Source: Flavobacterium pallidum
GTDB taxonomy: Bacteria; Bacteroidota; Bacteroidia; Flavobacteriales; Flavobacteriaceae
NCBI RefSeq assembly: GCF_003097535.1
Contig: NZ_CP029187.1
Coordinates: 3,472,001-3,536,000, forward strand
Reading direction: 5' to 3'
Length of the DNA: 64,000 nucleotides
Shown: one piece after another, positions 50,562 through 62,200 of the stretch
Layout of the letters: every line of letters starts with the position of its first letter
Position numbering within the stretch: position 1 is the stretch's first letter
Translations under genes and position numbers: made by a program
The notes under the pieces: generated by a model
What the model was told of the DNA's origin: nothing
The model's input: only the letters and a program-made list of their open reading frames with translations
Database searches by the model: none

Positions 50562-53500
50562 ATGAAAAAAACTACACTTCTGGCAATCTTTGCCAGTATT
50601 CTTTTTGCCCCATTATGTTTTGCCCAATCGATTAACAATTGGCAATTTAAGAAGGAGTCAGACCTACCTAAAAGCACCCGAAGTCTTAAAAGAGACATTG
50701 TTCCTGCAAGATATCAGGTATTTCACCTCGACATCAATGTGTTTAGGGAAACTTTGCATGAAGCCGTTGTCAGAGATGAAAACAATCACCTTTCACATAC
50801 TGTGCTTTTGTCGTTTCCGTTTGAGGATGGACGAACTGAAATGTTCAGCATTGAAAAAGTGGATGTGCTTGCGCCTGACCTTGGAGCCAAATACCCGGAA
50901 ATTCAATCGTATAGGGGCGTAAGTGTAGACAATCCGCTCAATGTGATCCATTTCAGCATGTACAATAATGAATTCCGCGGATTGATTACCGGCGAGCGCA
51001 CCATCTACATCGATCCTTATGCTAAAAATGAATTCGAGAATTACATCGTATACGACCGGTCTGACTTCGTGAGAAGTGCCGATGAAGTAATGATTTGTAA
51101 TTCAATTGATGAAAAGATGGATAAGATGGATCCGGTACCGAGTACACACAGGAACTCTACGGATGCGAAATACAGGACATATGATTTGGCGGTAGCCTGT
51201 ACCTCTGAATATTCAGCTTATTACGGAAATACGATTTCGGGAGTTTTAGCTGCGGTGAACACGACCATTACGCGTGTAAACAGCGTGTATGAGCGTGATC
51301 TTGCAGTTCACTTTCAATTGGTTTCGGGTGAAGATCGACTGATATACATCAACAATGTCAATAAAGATACCCCTACTGCCGATCCTGACCCTTATGACAA
51401 TTACGACGGATCACAGATGCTTAGCACCAATACTTCGAATATCACGGGACTTTTAGGTGTAAATGCTTATGATGTGGGCCACGTGTTCAGTACAGGTGGT
51501 GGGGGAATCGCCAGTACCGCACCTTGTAATGCCACTGGTAAGGGACAAGGTGTAACAGGAATCGTTACGCCGCAGTTCGATCCTTTCGATATTGATTATG
51601 TATGCCATGAAATGGGGCATCAGTTTGGCGCCGGGCATACACAAAACAATACCTGCCAATACTCGGCTACTTCAGGTTTGGAACCGGGAAGCGCTTCCAC
51701 GATTATGGGATATGCGGGAATTTGTCCTCCGAACGTACAAAATAACAGTGATGCCTATTTTCATGCCATCAGTATCCAACAGATTACCACGCAAATTGCC
51801 GGGCACACCTGTGACCTGGAAACTACTATCGTAAATAACGAGCCTGTGATTACGGCTTTTGGAAATTATACCATTCCGATTTCAACACCCTTTGTATTAA
51901 CCGGAAATGCTACTGATAGCGCTGCCGACCTGTTAACGATGACCTATTGCTGGGAACAAATGGATGCGACGACCACAGGTTTGGCGCAAACCCCACAAAG
52001 CACGAATACCACAAGGCCACAATTCAGGTCATTTTTTCCGACCACCTCCCCTTCGAGGACTTTTCCAAACCTGAATGCGATCATCAATAATACGACACCC
52101 ACCTGGGAAGTGTTGCCGAGTGTAGCCAGGACAATGAAATTCCGTTGCACGGTCAGGGATAACAACCCTGTAGGCGGACAGACCAATCAGGACAATACTA
52201 CGATTACCGTCGGCAGTGCCGGGCCTTTTTCAGTGACTTCGCCGAATGCAGCTGCAACATGGTACGTTGGGGAATCTAAAACGGTTACCTGGAACGTAAA
52301 CAGTACCAATACGGCTACTTATTCGGTTAACGTCAACATCAAAATGTCGACTGATGGCGGGTTGACGTATCCGATCACTTTATTGGCTGCGACGCCAAAC
52401 GACGGTACTCAGGCCATTACGGTTCCAAATAATATTGGCACCAAGAACAGGATCAAGGTCGAAGCTGCCGCAAATATCTTTTTTGATATTTCCAATGCCG
52501 ATTTTGAAATCAAATCCAATAAATTCGATTTGACCACGACGCAGGCCACAGTGCCGGTATGTAAACCTGCAAGTGCCGTATATACATTAAATTACGCGCC
52601 AGCTCCCGGATTCTCAGAAGTTACAACATTTAGTGCTACCAATCTGCCATCGGGTGCCATCGTGAATTTTTCACCGGCAACAATGAGCGCCTCAGGAACA
52701 GTAACGATGACCGTTTCGGGAATGAGCAGCGTGGCCATCGGAAATTACAGCATCAACGCTGTAGGTACATCTGCATCAGCAAATATTACCTTGCCATTGA
52801 CATTAAAAGTATTTGACAGTGCCATTGGAAGCGTAGCACTAAGTTCGCCTGTAAATGGTGCTACAAACCAAGCCACATCAGTTAACCTGCAGTGGGGCGC
52901 TTTGGCAAATGCCTCTTCCTATACTGTCGAAATCGCAGCAAATCCGAACTTCAGCACTTTACTGGAAACAGCAACAGTGACAACCAATTCATACCAGACT
53001 ACTGCACTGACAACAGGCACAATCAATTATTGGAGGGTAAAACCAATCAACGCATGTATTACCGGTGCATATTCCCCGATATCCGTATTTCAGATCGCCA
53101 GTGACTATTGCCATACTTATACCAATGAATACTATGATGGGAATAACGTTTGGGAAACCAATAGTACCAATGCCGTCATTGCAAAAATGGATGTTCCTGA
53201 TGATGTGGTCATCAGCAAAGTAAGCTTTTATATGAAGGCTACGCACGCATCGCTCGCTGATATTAAAATGCAGTTCAGCGGTCCGACAGGAATTTTTGTT
53301 GAAGTGTATAACAGGGATTGTTCAGGAGCAAACTTTGATATCACTTTTGATGATGCCGGTGTCCCGCTCACGTGCGGAAACATTGATCCATTGACGACTG
53401 CAGGCATGGAAGGAATACAGCAGGCGAGCCAGCCATTGGCGAAATTTATCGGGTCACACTCCCTGGGAACATGGACATTATTGGCTACCGACAGGGGCGC

Positions 53501-56500
53501 AAATGCCAGCGGTGGAACTTTCAATGACTTAAATGTAACTATTTGCGGAAAATTACAGATTGTAAATAATATTTCACTCAGCAACAATTTCTTAAATGTA
53601 ACACAGGGTACAACAGCAACGTTGCTATCGTCTAACTTAACGGCCTCACAGCCAAGTGCCACGAATACTGATCTAATTTATACAATTACCGAATTGCCTG
53701 TAAGAGGCACCCTGAAAAAGAATGGTGTAAACCTTGCCGTTGGAGACACTTTTACCCAGGCTAATATTAACAGTGGGTTGATTACTTATGTCCACAATGG
53801 CGTGAATAATAGCGCTGACAGTTTCAAGTTTTCATTAACTGGTGTAAACCTTGCATTATTGGGAGCACAGACTTTCAATTTTAATATTTGTAATGTAACC
53901 AATACTGCTTCACAAGTAAATGTGTTGTGTTTTGGAGCAAGTACAGGTAGCGCCACAGTTGTAGCATCGGGTGGAACAGCTCCATATACCTATTTATGGT
54001 CCCCGTCAGGCGGTACTGGAGCAACTGCTTCGAATCTTGCTGCCGGGACATATACATGTACTATTACAGACGCTACCACTTGTACAAAAAGTCAGGTATT
54101 TACGATTACACAACCAACTGCTGCGATTTCAAATACCGTTTCACAGACTAATGTGCTTTGTTTTGGTTCTGCTACGGGATCAGCTACTGTTGTCGCTTCA
54201 GGGGGAACAGGCGCTTACACTTACCTTTGGTCGCCATCCGGAGGAACGGGCGCAACGGCTTCAAATCTTGCTGCCGGAAATTATTCCGTAAGGATTACCG
54301 ATGCGAATGGTTGTTTCAAGGACCAGGCGTTTACGATTACACAACCAACTGCTCCTATTTCAAATACTGTTTCACAGGTGAATGTACTTTGTTTTGGTTC
54401 AGCTACTGGATCTGCTACCGTAGTCGCTTCAGGCGGAACAGGCACTTACACTTACCTTTGGTCGCCATCTGGTGGAACTGCCGCAACGGCTTCAAACCTT
54501 GCTGCCGGAAATTATTCCGTAAGGATTACCGATGCGAATGGTTGTTTCAAGGACCAGGCGTTTACAATTACACAACCAACTGCTGCGATTTCAAATACCG
54601 TTTCACAGGTGAATGTACTGTGTTTCGGCTCAGCTACTGGTTCGGCTACCGTGGTCGCTTCTGGTGGAACGGGGGCTTACACTTACCTTTGGTCACCATC
54701 GGGTGGAACTGCCGCAACGGCTTCCAACCTGGCTGCCGGTAACTACTCCGTAAGGATTACCGATGCGAATGGATGTTTCAAGGACCAGGCGTTTACGATT
54801 ACACAGCCTGCCGCTGCGATTTCAAATACTGTTTCACAGGTGAATGTACTTTGTTTTGGTTCAGCTACTGGATCTGCTACTGTTGTCGCTTCAGGCGGAA
54901 CAGGCGCTTATACTTACCTTTGGTCACCATCGGGTGGAACTGCCGCAACCGCTTCAAACCTTGCTGCCGGTAACTACTCCGTAAGGATTACCGATGCGAA
55001 TGGATGTTTCAAGGACCAGGCGTTTACGATTTCTCAGCCTGCCGCTGCCATTTCAAATACCGTTTCGCAGACTAATGTGCTTTGCTTTGGATCTGCTACA
55101 GGTTCTGCTTCGGTGGTCGCTTCTGGTGGAACGGGCGCTTATACTTACCTTTGGTCGCCATTTGGTGGAACTGCCGCAACCGCTTCAAACCTTGCTGCCG
55201 GTAACTACTCCGTAAGGATTACCGATGCGAATGGATGTTTCAAGGACCAGGCGTTTACGATTACACAACCAACTGCTGCGATTTCAAATACCGTTTCACA
55301 GACTAATGTGCTTTGTTTTGGTTCTGCTACGGGATCAGCTACTGTCGTCGCTTCTGGTGGAACGGGCGCTTATACTTACCTTTGGTCACCATCGGGTGGA
55401 ACTGCCGCAACCGCTTCAAACCTTGCTGCCGGTAACTACTCCGTAAGGATTACCGATGCGAATGGTTGTTTCAAGGACCAGGCGTTTACGATTACACAAC
55501 CAACTGCTCCTATTTCAAATACTGTTTCACAGGTGAATGTACTTTGTTTTGGTTCAGCTACTGGATCTGCTACTGTTGTCGCTTCAGGCGGAACAGGCGC
55601 TTACACATACCTCTGGTCACCATCGGGTGGAACTGCAGCAACCGCTTCCAACCTGGCTGCCGGTAACTACTCCGTAAGGATTACCGATGCGAATGGATGT
55701 TTCAAGGACCAGGCGTTTACGATTACTCAGCCTGCCGCTGCGATTTCAAATACCGTTTCGCAGACTAATGTGCTTTGCTTTGGATCTGCTACTGGATCTG
55801 CTTCGGTGGTCGCTTCAGGCGGAACGGGCGCTTACACGTACCTTTGGTCACCATCAGGGGGAACTGCCGCAACGGCTTCCAACCTGGCTGCCGGTAACTA
55901 CTCCGTAAGGATTACCGATGCGAATGGATGTTTCAAGGACCAGGCGTTTACGATTACTCAGCCTGCCGCTGCGATTTCAAATACGGTTTCACAGGTCAAT
56001 GTATTGTGTTTTGGTTCAGCTACTGGATCTGCTTCGGTGGTCGCTTCAGGGGGAACAGGCGCTTACACTTACCTTTGGTCACCATCGGGTGGAACTGCCG
56101 CAACGGCTTCAAACCTTGCTGCCGGAAATTATTCCGTAAGGATTACCGATGCGAATGGTTGTTTCAAGGACCAGGCGTTTACGATTTCCCAGCCTGCCGC
56201 TGCGATTTCAAATACTGTTTCACAGGTGAATGTACTTTGTTTTGGTTCAGCTACTGGATCTGCTACTGTTGTCGCTTCAGGCGGAACAGGCGCTTATACT
56301 TACCTTTGGTCACCATCGGGTGGAACTGCCGCAACCGCTTCAAATCTTGCTGCCGGAAATTATTCCGTAAGGATTACCGATGCGAATGGATGTTTCAAGG
56401 ACCAGGCGTTTACGATTTCTCAGCCTGCCGCTGCCATTTCAAATACCGTTTCACAGGTGAATGTGCTTTGCTTTGGATCTCCTACAGGTTCTGCTACTGT

Positions 56501-58889
56501 TGTCGCTTCTGGTGGAACGGGCGCTTACACTTACCTTTGGTCACCATCGGGTGGAACTGCCGCAACCGCTTCAAATCTTGCTGCCGGAAATTATTCCGTA
56601 AGGATTACCGATGCGAATGGATGTTTCAAGGATCAGGCATTCACAATTACGCAGCCTGCCGCTGCGATTTCAAATACCGTTTCACAGACTAATGTGCTTT
56701 GTTTTGGTTCTGCTACGGGATCTGCTTCGGTGGTCGCTTCAGGGGGAACAGGCGCTTACACTTACCTTTGGTCGCCATCTGGTGGAACTGCCGCAACCGC
56801 TTCAAACCTTGCTGCCGGTAATTATTCTGTAAGGATTACCGATGCGAATGGTTGTTTCAAGAACCAGGCGTTTACGATTACACAACCAACTGCTGCCATT
56901 TCAAATACCGTTTCGCAGACTAATGTGCTTTGCTTTGGATCTGCTACAGGTTCTGCTACTGTTGTCGCTTCTGGTGGAACGGGCGCTTATACTTACCTTT
57001 GGTCACCATCGGGTGGAACTGCCGCAACGGCTTCAAATCTTGCTGCCGGAAATTATTCCGTAAGGATTACCGATGCAAATGGTTGTTTCAAGGATCAGGC
57101 GTTTACCATTTCCCAGCCTGCCGTACTTAATAATACTTTCAGCCAGGCCAGCATCAGTTGCTATGGACAGACAGATGCGACTGCCACTGTGGTTCCTTCC
57201 GGCGGAACAGCGCCATATACTTATTCATGGTCACCCTCAGGAGGAAATGCTGCAACGGCAACCAACCTTGCGCCTGGAAATTACACTTGTACCATTACGG
57301 ATGCGCACGGATGTTCCAAAACACAAAACTTCACTATTGCCGCTCCAATAATCACTACCTGGAACGGTACTTCGTGGAGCAATGGCTATCCTGTAGCTGG
57401 TGTAAAGGCAGTAATCAATGCCAATTATACTTCTGTTGGTGACCTGACAGCCTGTGCGCTCGAAATTAATGGCGCTATCGATGTGAATGTACTTTCAGGC
57501 CATGATTTTATTATTGCCGATAAGGTAACAGTGTCGCCATTATCTACTTTGACATTCAGGAATAATGCCAATCTGATCCAGATCAATGACGTTGTCAATA
57601 CAGGCTCCATCATTTCAAAGAGGAATGCCCAAATGCGCCGTCAGGATTATGTGTACTGGTCATCACCGGTTTATCCGCAGAATCTCCTGAGTTTTTCTCC
57701 GCTGACACTTACAAACAGGTTCTATATTTTGGATGAAACCACAAACTCCTTTGCTGCGGTAAATCCTGCAACAACCGATTTTGCAGTAGCCAAAGGATAT
57801 ATGATCCGGGCCCCAAATACTTTCCCTACTACTGTAACCACTTTTAACGGCCAGTTTTTAGGCGTGCCGAACAATGGTACAAAAACGATTCCGGTTACAG
57901 TTACGAACGGACAAGGGTATAACCTGATTGGAAATCCATATCCTTCAACGGTAGATGCGGACCAGTTTTTGGCAGCCAATTCAGGAACCTTATATTTCTG
58001 GACGCATACTTCCCAGGATGCTGAAAATGGCGCGAATTATGCCACTTACAACACAACCGGAGGTGTTGCTTCAATTGCCGGAGGTGCAACTCCGAATGGG
58101 ACCATCCAGACCGGTCAGGGCTTTATCCTTGCGAAAAGCACTCCGGGAACGGCAACTTTCACCAATGCCATGAGGACAGGTAACAATACGGGCCAATTTT
58201 TCAGGACCGGCCCGGTTGAAAAACACCGTATGTGGTTAAACCTAAACAGCTCAAGCGGTCCGGCAAACCAAATCCTTGTCGCTTATATGGATGGAGCCAC
58301 CCAGGCTAAAGATGAGTCCATCGATGGGGCGTTGATTGAAAACGGAAACAGCATCTCCAGCATCATTAATAATGAAAGTTTTGTAATCCAGGGCCGTGCA
58401 TTGCCTTTTGAGGATACTGATGTGGTTCCGTTGAATTTCCATGCTGAAACGCCGGGAACATACACACTCTCCATTGATCATGTTGATGGGATCTTCTCAG
58501 GAACTCAGGATATTTTCATAAAGGACAACCTGATCGGGTTGACCCATAATATCACACAAAGTGCTTATTCGTTTGACACGAATGAGGGAACATTTGCAAA
58601 CAGGTTCGAAATTGTTTATCAAAGCGCGCCATTAGGAACGGATAATCCGGTTTTCGATGAGAACAATGTGGTGATTTACAAACACGACGGCATACTAAAC
58701 GTAAAAACTTCTATGTTGCCGATGTCATCTGTAAAAATATTCGACATCAGAGGCAGGTTGATTTATGAAAAAACTGACATCAATTCAAATATGATCGAGC
58801 TGAATGATTTGAGAGCTGAAAAACAAGTACTTCTTGTACAGGTTATTTCAGAAAACAATATTACAATCACTAAAAAAGTGGTTTATTAA
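50562..58889 (+). CDS. giant T9SS-secreted metalloprotease with SprB-type repeats
   Basis: The gene encodes 2775 aa. Order: signal peptide (1-21); a prodomain-like region (to about 205); a reprolysin-like zinc protease with H-E-M-G-H-Q-F-G-A-G-H (349-359) and the Met-turn I-M-G-Y; Ig/fibronectin-like modules; a proprotein-convertase P-domain (about 846-995); a cadherin-like module (about 1000-1105); fifteen SprB-type repeats of about 77 aa (1114-2261); a beta-rich region; and a type A T9SS sorting domain (from about 2700, ending I-T-K-K-V-V-Y). It should be exported by T9SS and attached to, or released from, the cell surface. The protease active site is complete. It has its own promoter and terminator and is the largest complete gene here. 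Confidence 0.93.
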   Translation: MKKTTLLAIFASILFAPLCFAQSINNWQFKKESDLPKSTRSLKRDIVPARYQVFHLDINVFRETLHEAVVRDENNHLSHTVLLSFPFEDGRTEMFSIEKVDVLAPDLGAKYPEIQSYRGVSVDNPLNVIHFSMYNNEFRGLITGERTIYIDPYAKNEFENYIVYDRSDFVRSADEVMICNSIDEKMDKMDPVPSTHRNSTDAKYRTYDLAVACTSEYSAYYGNTISGVLAAVNTTITRVNSVYERDLAVHFQLVSGEDRLIYINNVNKDTPTADPDPYDNYDGSQMLSTNTSNITGLLGVNAYDVGHVFSTGGGGIASTAPCNATGKGQGVTGIVTPQFDPFDIDYVCHEMGHQFGAGHTQNNTCQYSATSGLEPGSASTIMGYAGICPPNVQNNSDAYFHAISIQQITTQIAGHTCDLETTIVNNEPVITAFGNYTIPISTPFVLTGNATDSAADLLTMTYCWEQMDATTTGLAQTPQSTNTTRPQFRSFFPTTSPSRTFPNLNAIINNTTPTWEVLPSVARTMKFRCTVRDNNPVGGQTNQDNTTITVGSAGPFSVTSPNAAATWYVGESKTVTWNVNSTNTATYSVNVNIKMSTDGGLTYPITLLAATPNDGTQAITVPNNIGTKNRIKVEAAANIFFDISNADFEIKSNKFDLTTTQATVPVCKPASAVYTLNYAPAPGFSEVTTFSATNLPSGAIVNFSPATMSASGTVTMTVSGMSSVAIGNYSINAVGTSASANITLPLTLKVFDSAIGSVALSSPVNGATNQATSVNLQWGALANASSYTVEIAANPNFSTLLETATVTTNSYQTTALTTGTINYWRVKPINACITGAYSPISVFQIASDYCHTYTNEYYDGNNVWETNSTNAVIAKMDVPDDVVISKVSFYMKATHASLADIKMQFSGPTGIFVEVYNRDCSGANFDITFDDAGVPLTCGNIDPLTTAGMEGIQQASQPLAKFIGSHSLGTWTLLATDRGANASGGTFNDLNVTICGKLQIVNNISLSNNFLNVTQGTTATLLSSNLTASQPSATNTDLIYTITELPVRGTLKKNGVNLAVGDTFTQANINSGLITYVHNGVNNSADSFKFSLTGVNLALLGAQTFNFNICNVTNTASQVNVLCFGASTGSATVVASGGTAPYTYLWSPSGGTGATASNLAAGTYTCTITDATTCTKSQVFTITQPTAAISNTVSQTNVLCFGSATGSATVVASGGTGAYTYLWSPSGGTGATASNLAAGNYSVRITDANGCFKDQAFTITQPTAPISNTVSQVNVLCFGSATGSATVVASGGTGTYTYLWSPSGGTAATASNLAAGNYSVRITDANGCFKDQAFTITQPTAAISNTVSQVNVLCFGSATGSATVVASGGTGAYTYLWSPSGGTAATASNLAAGNYSVRITDANGCFKDQAFTITQPAAAISNTVSQVNVLCFGSATGSATVVASGGTGAYTYLWSPSGGTAATASNLAAGNYSVRITDANGCFKDQAFTISQPAAAISNTVSQTNVLCFGSATGSASVVASGGTGAYTYLWSPFGGTAATASNLAAGNYSVRITDANGCFKDQAFTITQPTAAISNTVSQTNVLCFGSATGSATVVASGGTGAYTYLWSPSGGTAATASNLAAGNYSVRITDANGCFKDQAFTITQPTAPISNTVSQVNVLCFGSATGSATVVASGGTGAYTYLWSPSGGTAATASNLAAGNYSVRITDANGCFKDQAFTITQPAAAISNTVSQTNVLCFGSATGSASVVASGGTGAYTYLWSPSGGTAATASNLAAGNYSVRITDANGCFKDQAFTITQPAAAISNTVSQVNVLCFGSATGSASVVASGGTGAYTYLWSPSGGTAATASNLAAGNYSVRITDANGCFKDQAFTISQPAAAISNTVSQVNVLCFGSATGSATVVASGGTGAYTYLWSPSGGTAATASNLAAGNYSVRITDANGCFKDQAFTISQPAAAISNTVSQVNVLCFGSPTGSATVVASGGTGAYTYLWSPSGGTAATASNLAAGNYSVRITDANGCFKDQAFTITQPAAAISNTVSQTNVLCFGSATGSASVVASGGTGAYTYLWSPSGGTAATASNLAAGNYSVRITDANGCFKNQAFTITQPTAAISNTVSQTNVLCFGSATGSATVVASGGTGAYTYLWSPSGGTAATASNLAAGNYSVRITDANGCFKDQAFTISQPAVLNNTFSQASISCYGQTDATATVVPSGGTAPYTYSWSPSGGNAATATNLAPGNYTCTITDAHGCSKTQNFTIAAPIITTWNGTSWSNGYPVAGVKAVINANYTSVGDLTACALEINGAIDVNVLSGHDFIIADKVTVSPLSTLTFRNNANLIQINDVVNTGSIISKRNAQMRRQDYVYWSSPVYPQNLLSFSPLTLTNRFYILDETTNSFAAVNPATTDFAVAKGYMIRAPNTFPTTVTTFNGQFLGVPNNGTKTIPVTVTNGQGYNLIGNPYPSTVDADQFLAANSGTLYFWTHTSQDAENGANYATYNTTGGVASIAGGATPNGTIQTGQGFILAKSTPGTATFTNAMRTGNNTGQFFRTGPVEKHRMWLNLNSSSGPANQILVAYMDGATQAKDESIDGALIENGNSISSIINNESFVIQGRALPFEDTDVVPLNFHAETPGTYTLSIDHVDGIFSGTQDIFIKDNLIGLTHNITQSAYSFDTNEGTFANRFEIVYQSAPLGTDNPVFDENNVVIYKHDGILNVKTSMLPMSSVKIFDIRGRLIYEKTDINSNMIELNDLRAEKQVLLVQVISENNITITKKVVY
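53901..57344 (+). repeat. fifteen SprB-type repeats, thirteen nearly identical at DNA level
   Basis: Repeats 2-14 start at 54132 and recur every 231 bp (repeat 14 is 3 bp shorter). Each encodes a V-L-C-F-G-S-A-T-G-S-A-T-V-V-A-S-G-G-T unit. Repeats 1 and 15 are diverged. Variants such as T/V in S-Q-(T/V)-N-V-L, T/S in A-(T/S)-V-V and the codons of G-N-Y-S are shuffled between copies. Confidence 0.95.
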
Positions 58890-58916
58890 GAATCCATTTT
58901 AATTTCAATTTGAAAA

Positions 58917-58947
58917 GGCCTTCTAATTTTTTAGGAGGCTTTTTTTA
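58917..58947 (+). terminator. Rho-independent terminator of the giant protease gene
   Basis: GCCTTCTA pairs with TAGGAGGC (one wobble) across a short T-rich loop and is followed by seven T, 28 bp after the stop. Confidence 0.85.
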
Positions 58948-59057
58948 TTGAAATAGGTGGAAATTGCAAATTTTCATTTCAGGTTTTGAAAAAGCGAAAA
59001 CATTTTTGTTGATAACTTTTGGATAAAATCAACCATTTAAACATTCAGAAGGAGAAA

Positions 59058-59162
59058 ATGAAGGCAAACCATCGTGAAAATTTCTTCTTAAAAAAACTAC
59101 AAAAACCTATATTTTATGCGCTTTGGCGACGATTACAAACCGTTCGTCGATTTTTTTGTTAA
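59058..59162 (+). other. possible leader ORF and hairpin ahead of the second giant gene
   Basis: The 377-bp gap 58890-59266 has no full-length gene. It holds a 34-codon ORF (M-K-A-N-H-R-E-N-F-F-L-K-K-L) preceded 3 bp upstream by AAGGAG, an unusually SD-like match for this group. The ORF overlaps a hairpin, CGACGA (59127-59132) with TCGTCG (59144-59149), followed by seven T. This could be a terminator or an attenuator. The ORF's coding nature is doubtful. Confidence 0.35.
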
Positions 59163-59266
59163 AATTTTTACTTGAAAAGTTTTATTATTCCGAAATTAAA
59201 TACTAGTTTTATCGCAGTTCTCTGAAAAAGAATAAATACATATTTTAATATCTAACCCCAAAGGAT

Positions 59267-62200
59267 ATGAAAAAAACTACCCTACTAATGGGCAGGCTAA
59301 CCCTACTAGCCTGCTTACTCTTTACTGCCCTGACTTTCGGGCAATCACAAACTTTCAGTTCCACTGGAACATTTACTGTACCTGCAGGCGTAACCAGCAT
59401 CCGTGTGGAAGCATGGGGCGGTGGTGGAGCCGGTGGTGGAGCGACAGGAGCTCCTTCAGCAGGCGGTGGTGGTGCCGGTGGCGCATATGTAAGAAACAAT
59501 GCCATTACAGTGATACCAGGAACTACTTATACCGTAACGGTCGGAAACGGAGGTGTTGGAAGTACAGCTAACGGAGGCGCAGGAGGATCATCATGGTTTG
59601 GCACAACAGGCACAATATTGGCCGTGGGTGGAACCGGAGGAAACGCATCTGCCACAAACAACGTCACTGCAGCAGGCGCTACGGCTCCTACAACGGGCAA
59701 TACCGGAGGAACCATCAACTTTTATGGTGGTAATGGCGGTACAGGTGTCACTGCCGGTGCTTCCGGCGGTGGTGGTGGTGCCAGTGCCGGTACAGGTTCA
59801 AACGGTTCGGCCGCGGTAGGTGTAACTGGTGGTCTCGCTGTTACCGGTGGTACTGCCGGAGCAAGTGGAAGTGCAACAAGCGCGGATGGTGCCAGCGCAA
59901 CAGGATATGGTGCAGGTGGTGCAGGCGCAAGAACAGCTACTACAACGGACAGGGCAGGCGGAAGCGGTTCGGCGGGCCGGGTAATTATCACCTGGGTATG
60001 CCCAACTTACTCACTTACTTCTACCGTGTTACCAGCAAATAGCTGTCAGGCCGGAACTGCAACCGTAACGTTGAACGGATCAGCTGCAAGCTTGCCTACC
60101 GGACCTTATACCGTAACATATAATCTCAGCGGCACTAATGCTGCAACAGGAAATACCGCATCAATGACGGTATCAACCGCTGGAACTGGAACATTCACAA
60201 CCAGCGCATTGGCCAATACCGGCTCGACCACTGTTACCATAACGAACCTGGCAAGCGGCGGCACATCACCTAATAACTGTAGCTCCGCTATAGGGACAAA
60301 TAATACTGCAAGCGTTACTGTTATCACGGTTCCTGCCCAGCCTGGCACTATAACAGGTGATGCTGCTCCTTGCGTAGGCAGCTCACAATCTTACTCCGTA
60401 ACAAATGTTGCCGGACTTACTTATAACTGGACGTTTCCTACAGGATGGACACAAACCGCAGGAGGAACAACCAATTCCATTACAGTAACCGTAGGCAGTG
60501 GAACAGGAAATGTACAGGTTACGCCTTCAAACCTTTGCGGCCCGGGAACTGCGAGGACTTTAGCTGTAACGCCAAATACAGTACCTTCACAACCTTCAAC
60601 CATAACAGGAAGCGCAACCCCATGTAGCGGAGGAACATCAATAGCATACTCTGTAACTAACGTTTCCGGCGTAACTTACAACTGGACATTGCCTTCAGGA
60701 TGGTCACAGACAGGTGGCACCAACACCAACGCAATAACAGTCACTGCAGGAGGCGCATCAGGAAACATCAGCGTTACGGCAACAAATGTCTGTGGAACGT
60801 CGACATCACGTACCTTGGCGGTAACTCCTACTGCCGGGCCGGCACAACCAAGCACCATTACAGGGTCTACGAATGTATGCCAAACTTCAGTTCAAGGCTA
60901 CAGTGTTACAAACGTTCCTGGTGTTACTTACACATGGACATTCCCTTCGGGTTGGACACAAACTGCGGGAGGAACTTCAAATTCGATCAGCGTGAGTGCA
61001 GGCAGCACTTCCGGAAATATCACCGTCACCCCATCGATAGCATGCGGAAGCGGTACGCCAAGGACATTGGCAGTTACTGCAACGGCCATGCCAACCATAC
61101 TTACGACTACCCCGGGATCAAGGACAGGAGCAGGAGCAGTCAATCTTGGCGCAACCGCATCAACAGGAACGATATCATGGTTTGGGGCTGCAACGGGTGG
61201 TGTTGCTTTAGGGACAGGAACAACTTTTACGACCCCTGACATCGTTACATCCACGACATTTTATATTGAAGTTTCGAACGGAAGCTGTACCACTTCGCCA
61301 AGAACGGGAATCTTAGCCACTGTAAACGCGCCTGAAATCGCGGTTTCCGGGAACGGCTATAACATTGCCGATGAAGATACGACACCCGAAACGACGGACT
61401 ACACAGACTTTGGGACCGTAAACGTCATGATATCTTCTACCAAGACTTATACCATACAGAATATTGGCACATTACCGCTTACTATTGGTACATTTACCAT
61501 AGGCGGTGCCAACGCTTCTGAATTCGTATTACTTACTTCACCAGCAACTACTCTTGCTGCTGGTGCCACAACGACTTTCTCAGTAAAATTTACGCCAACA
61601 GCCGCCGGTGTTAGAAATGCCACTTTGTCCTTTGTGACAAATGACTCGGATGAGAACCCGTTTAATTTCTATATAAGGGGAACCGGCGGAACTGGTGTAA
61701 CACCTGAAATCAATATTCAGGGACTTGGTGTAACCATCATTGACGGAGCAGCACGCGGGCTTGTAGCTGATGGAACGCTTTTTACCACGACCACCATCGG
61801 CAGTTCTACGACCCGTACTTTTACAATCCAGAACGTAGGAACCGGCCCATTGACATTATCAGGGGGGCCAAACTTCGCGGTAGTGACAGGAAGCGGATTT
61901 TTTACCGTACTGACACAACCTGCAGGTACCATAGCCGCGGGAAGCAGCACTACGTTCCAGGTAAGGTTCACGCCAACTTCTACCGGTAGTGCGGTAGCCA
62001 TCGTAACAATCAACAACAGTGACGACGACGAAGGGATATTCGATTTCGTTATTGAAGGAACCGGCGTAATAGCCGGCCGCGATATCGGTATTGAGGGTAA
62101 CGAAGTAGCGATCGCAGATGGTGCCACATCATCAAGCGTAGCGAACCAGACTGATTTCGGCATTACTGATCTGACTACTCCCATTTCCATTCCATTTAAC

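Noticed and set aside
54158..54742. Repeated Cys/Arg-rich open frames inside the SprB repeat region, spaced 231 bp
   Set aside because: They are other-frame readings of the identical DNA repeats, so their repetition is no evidence of coding.
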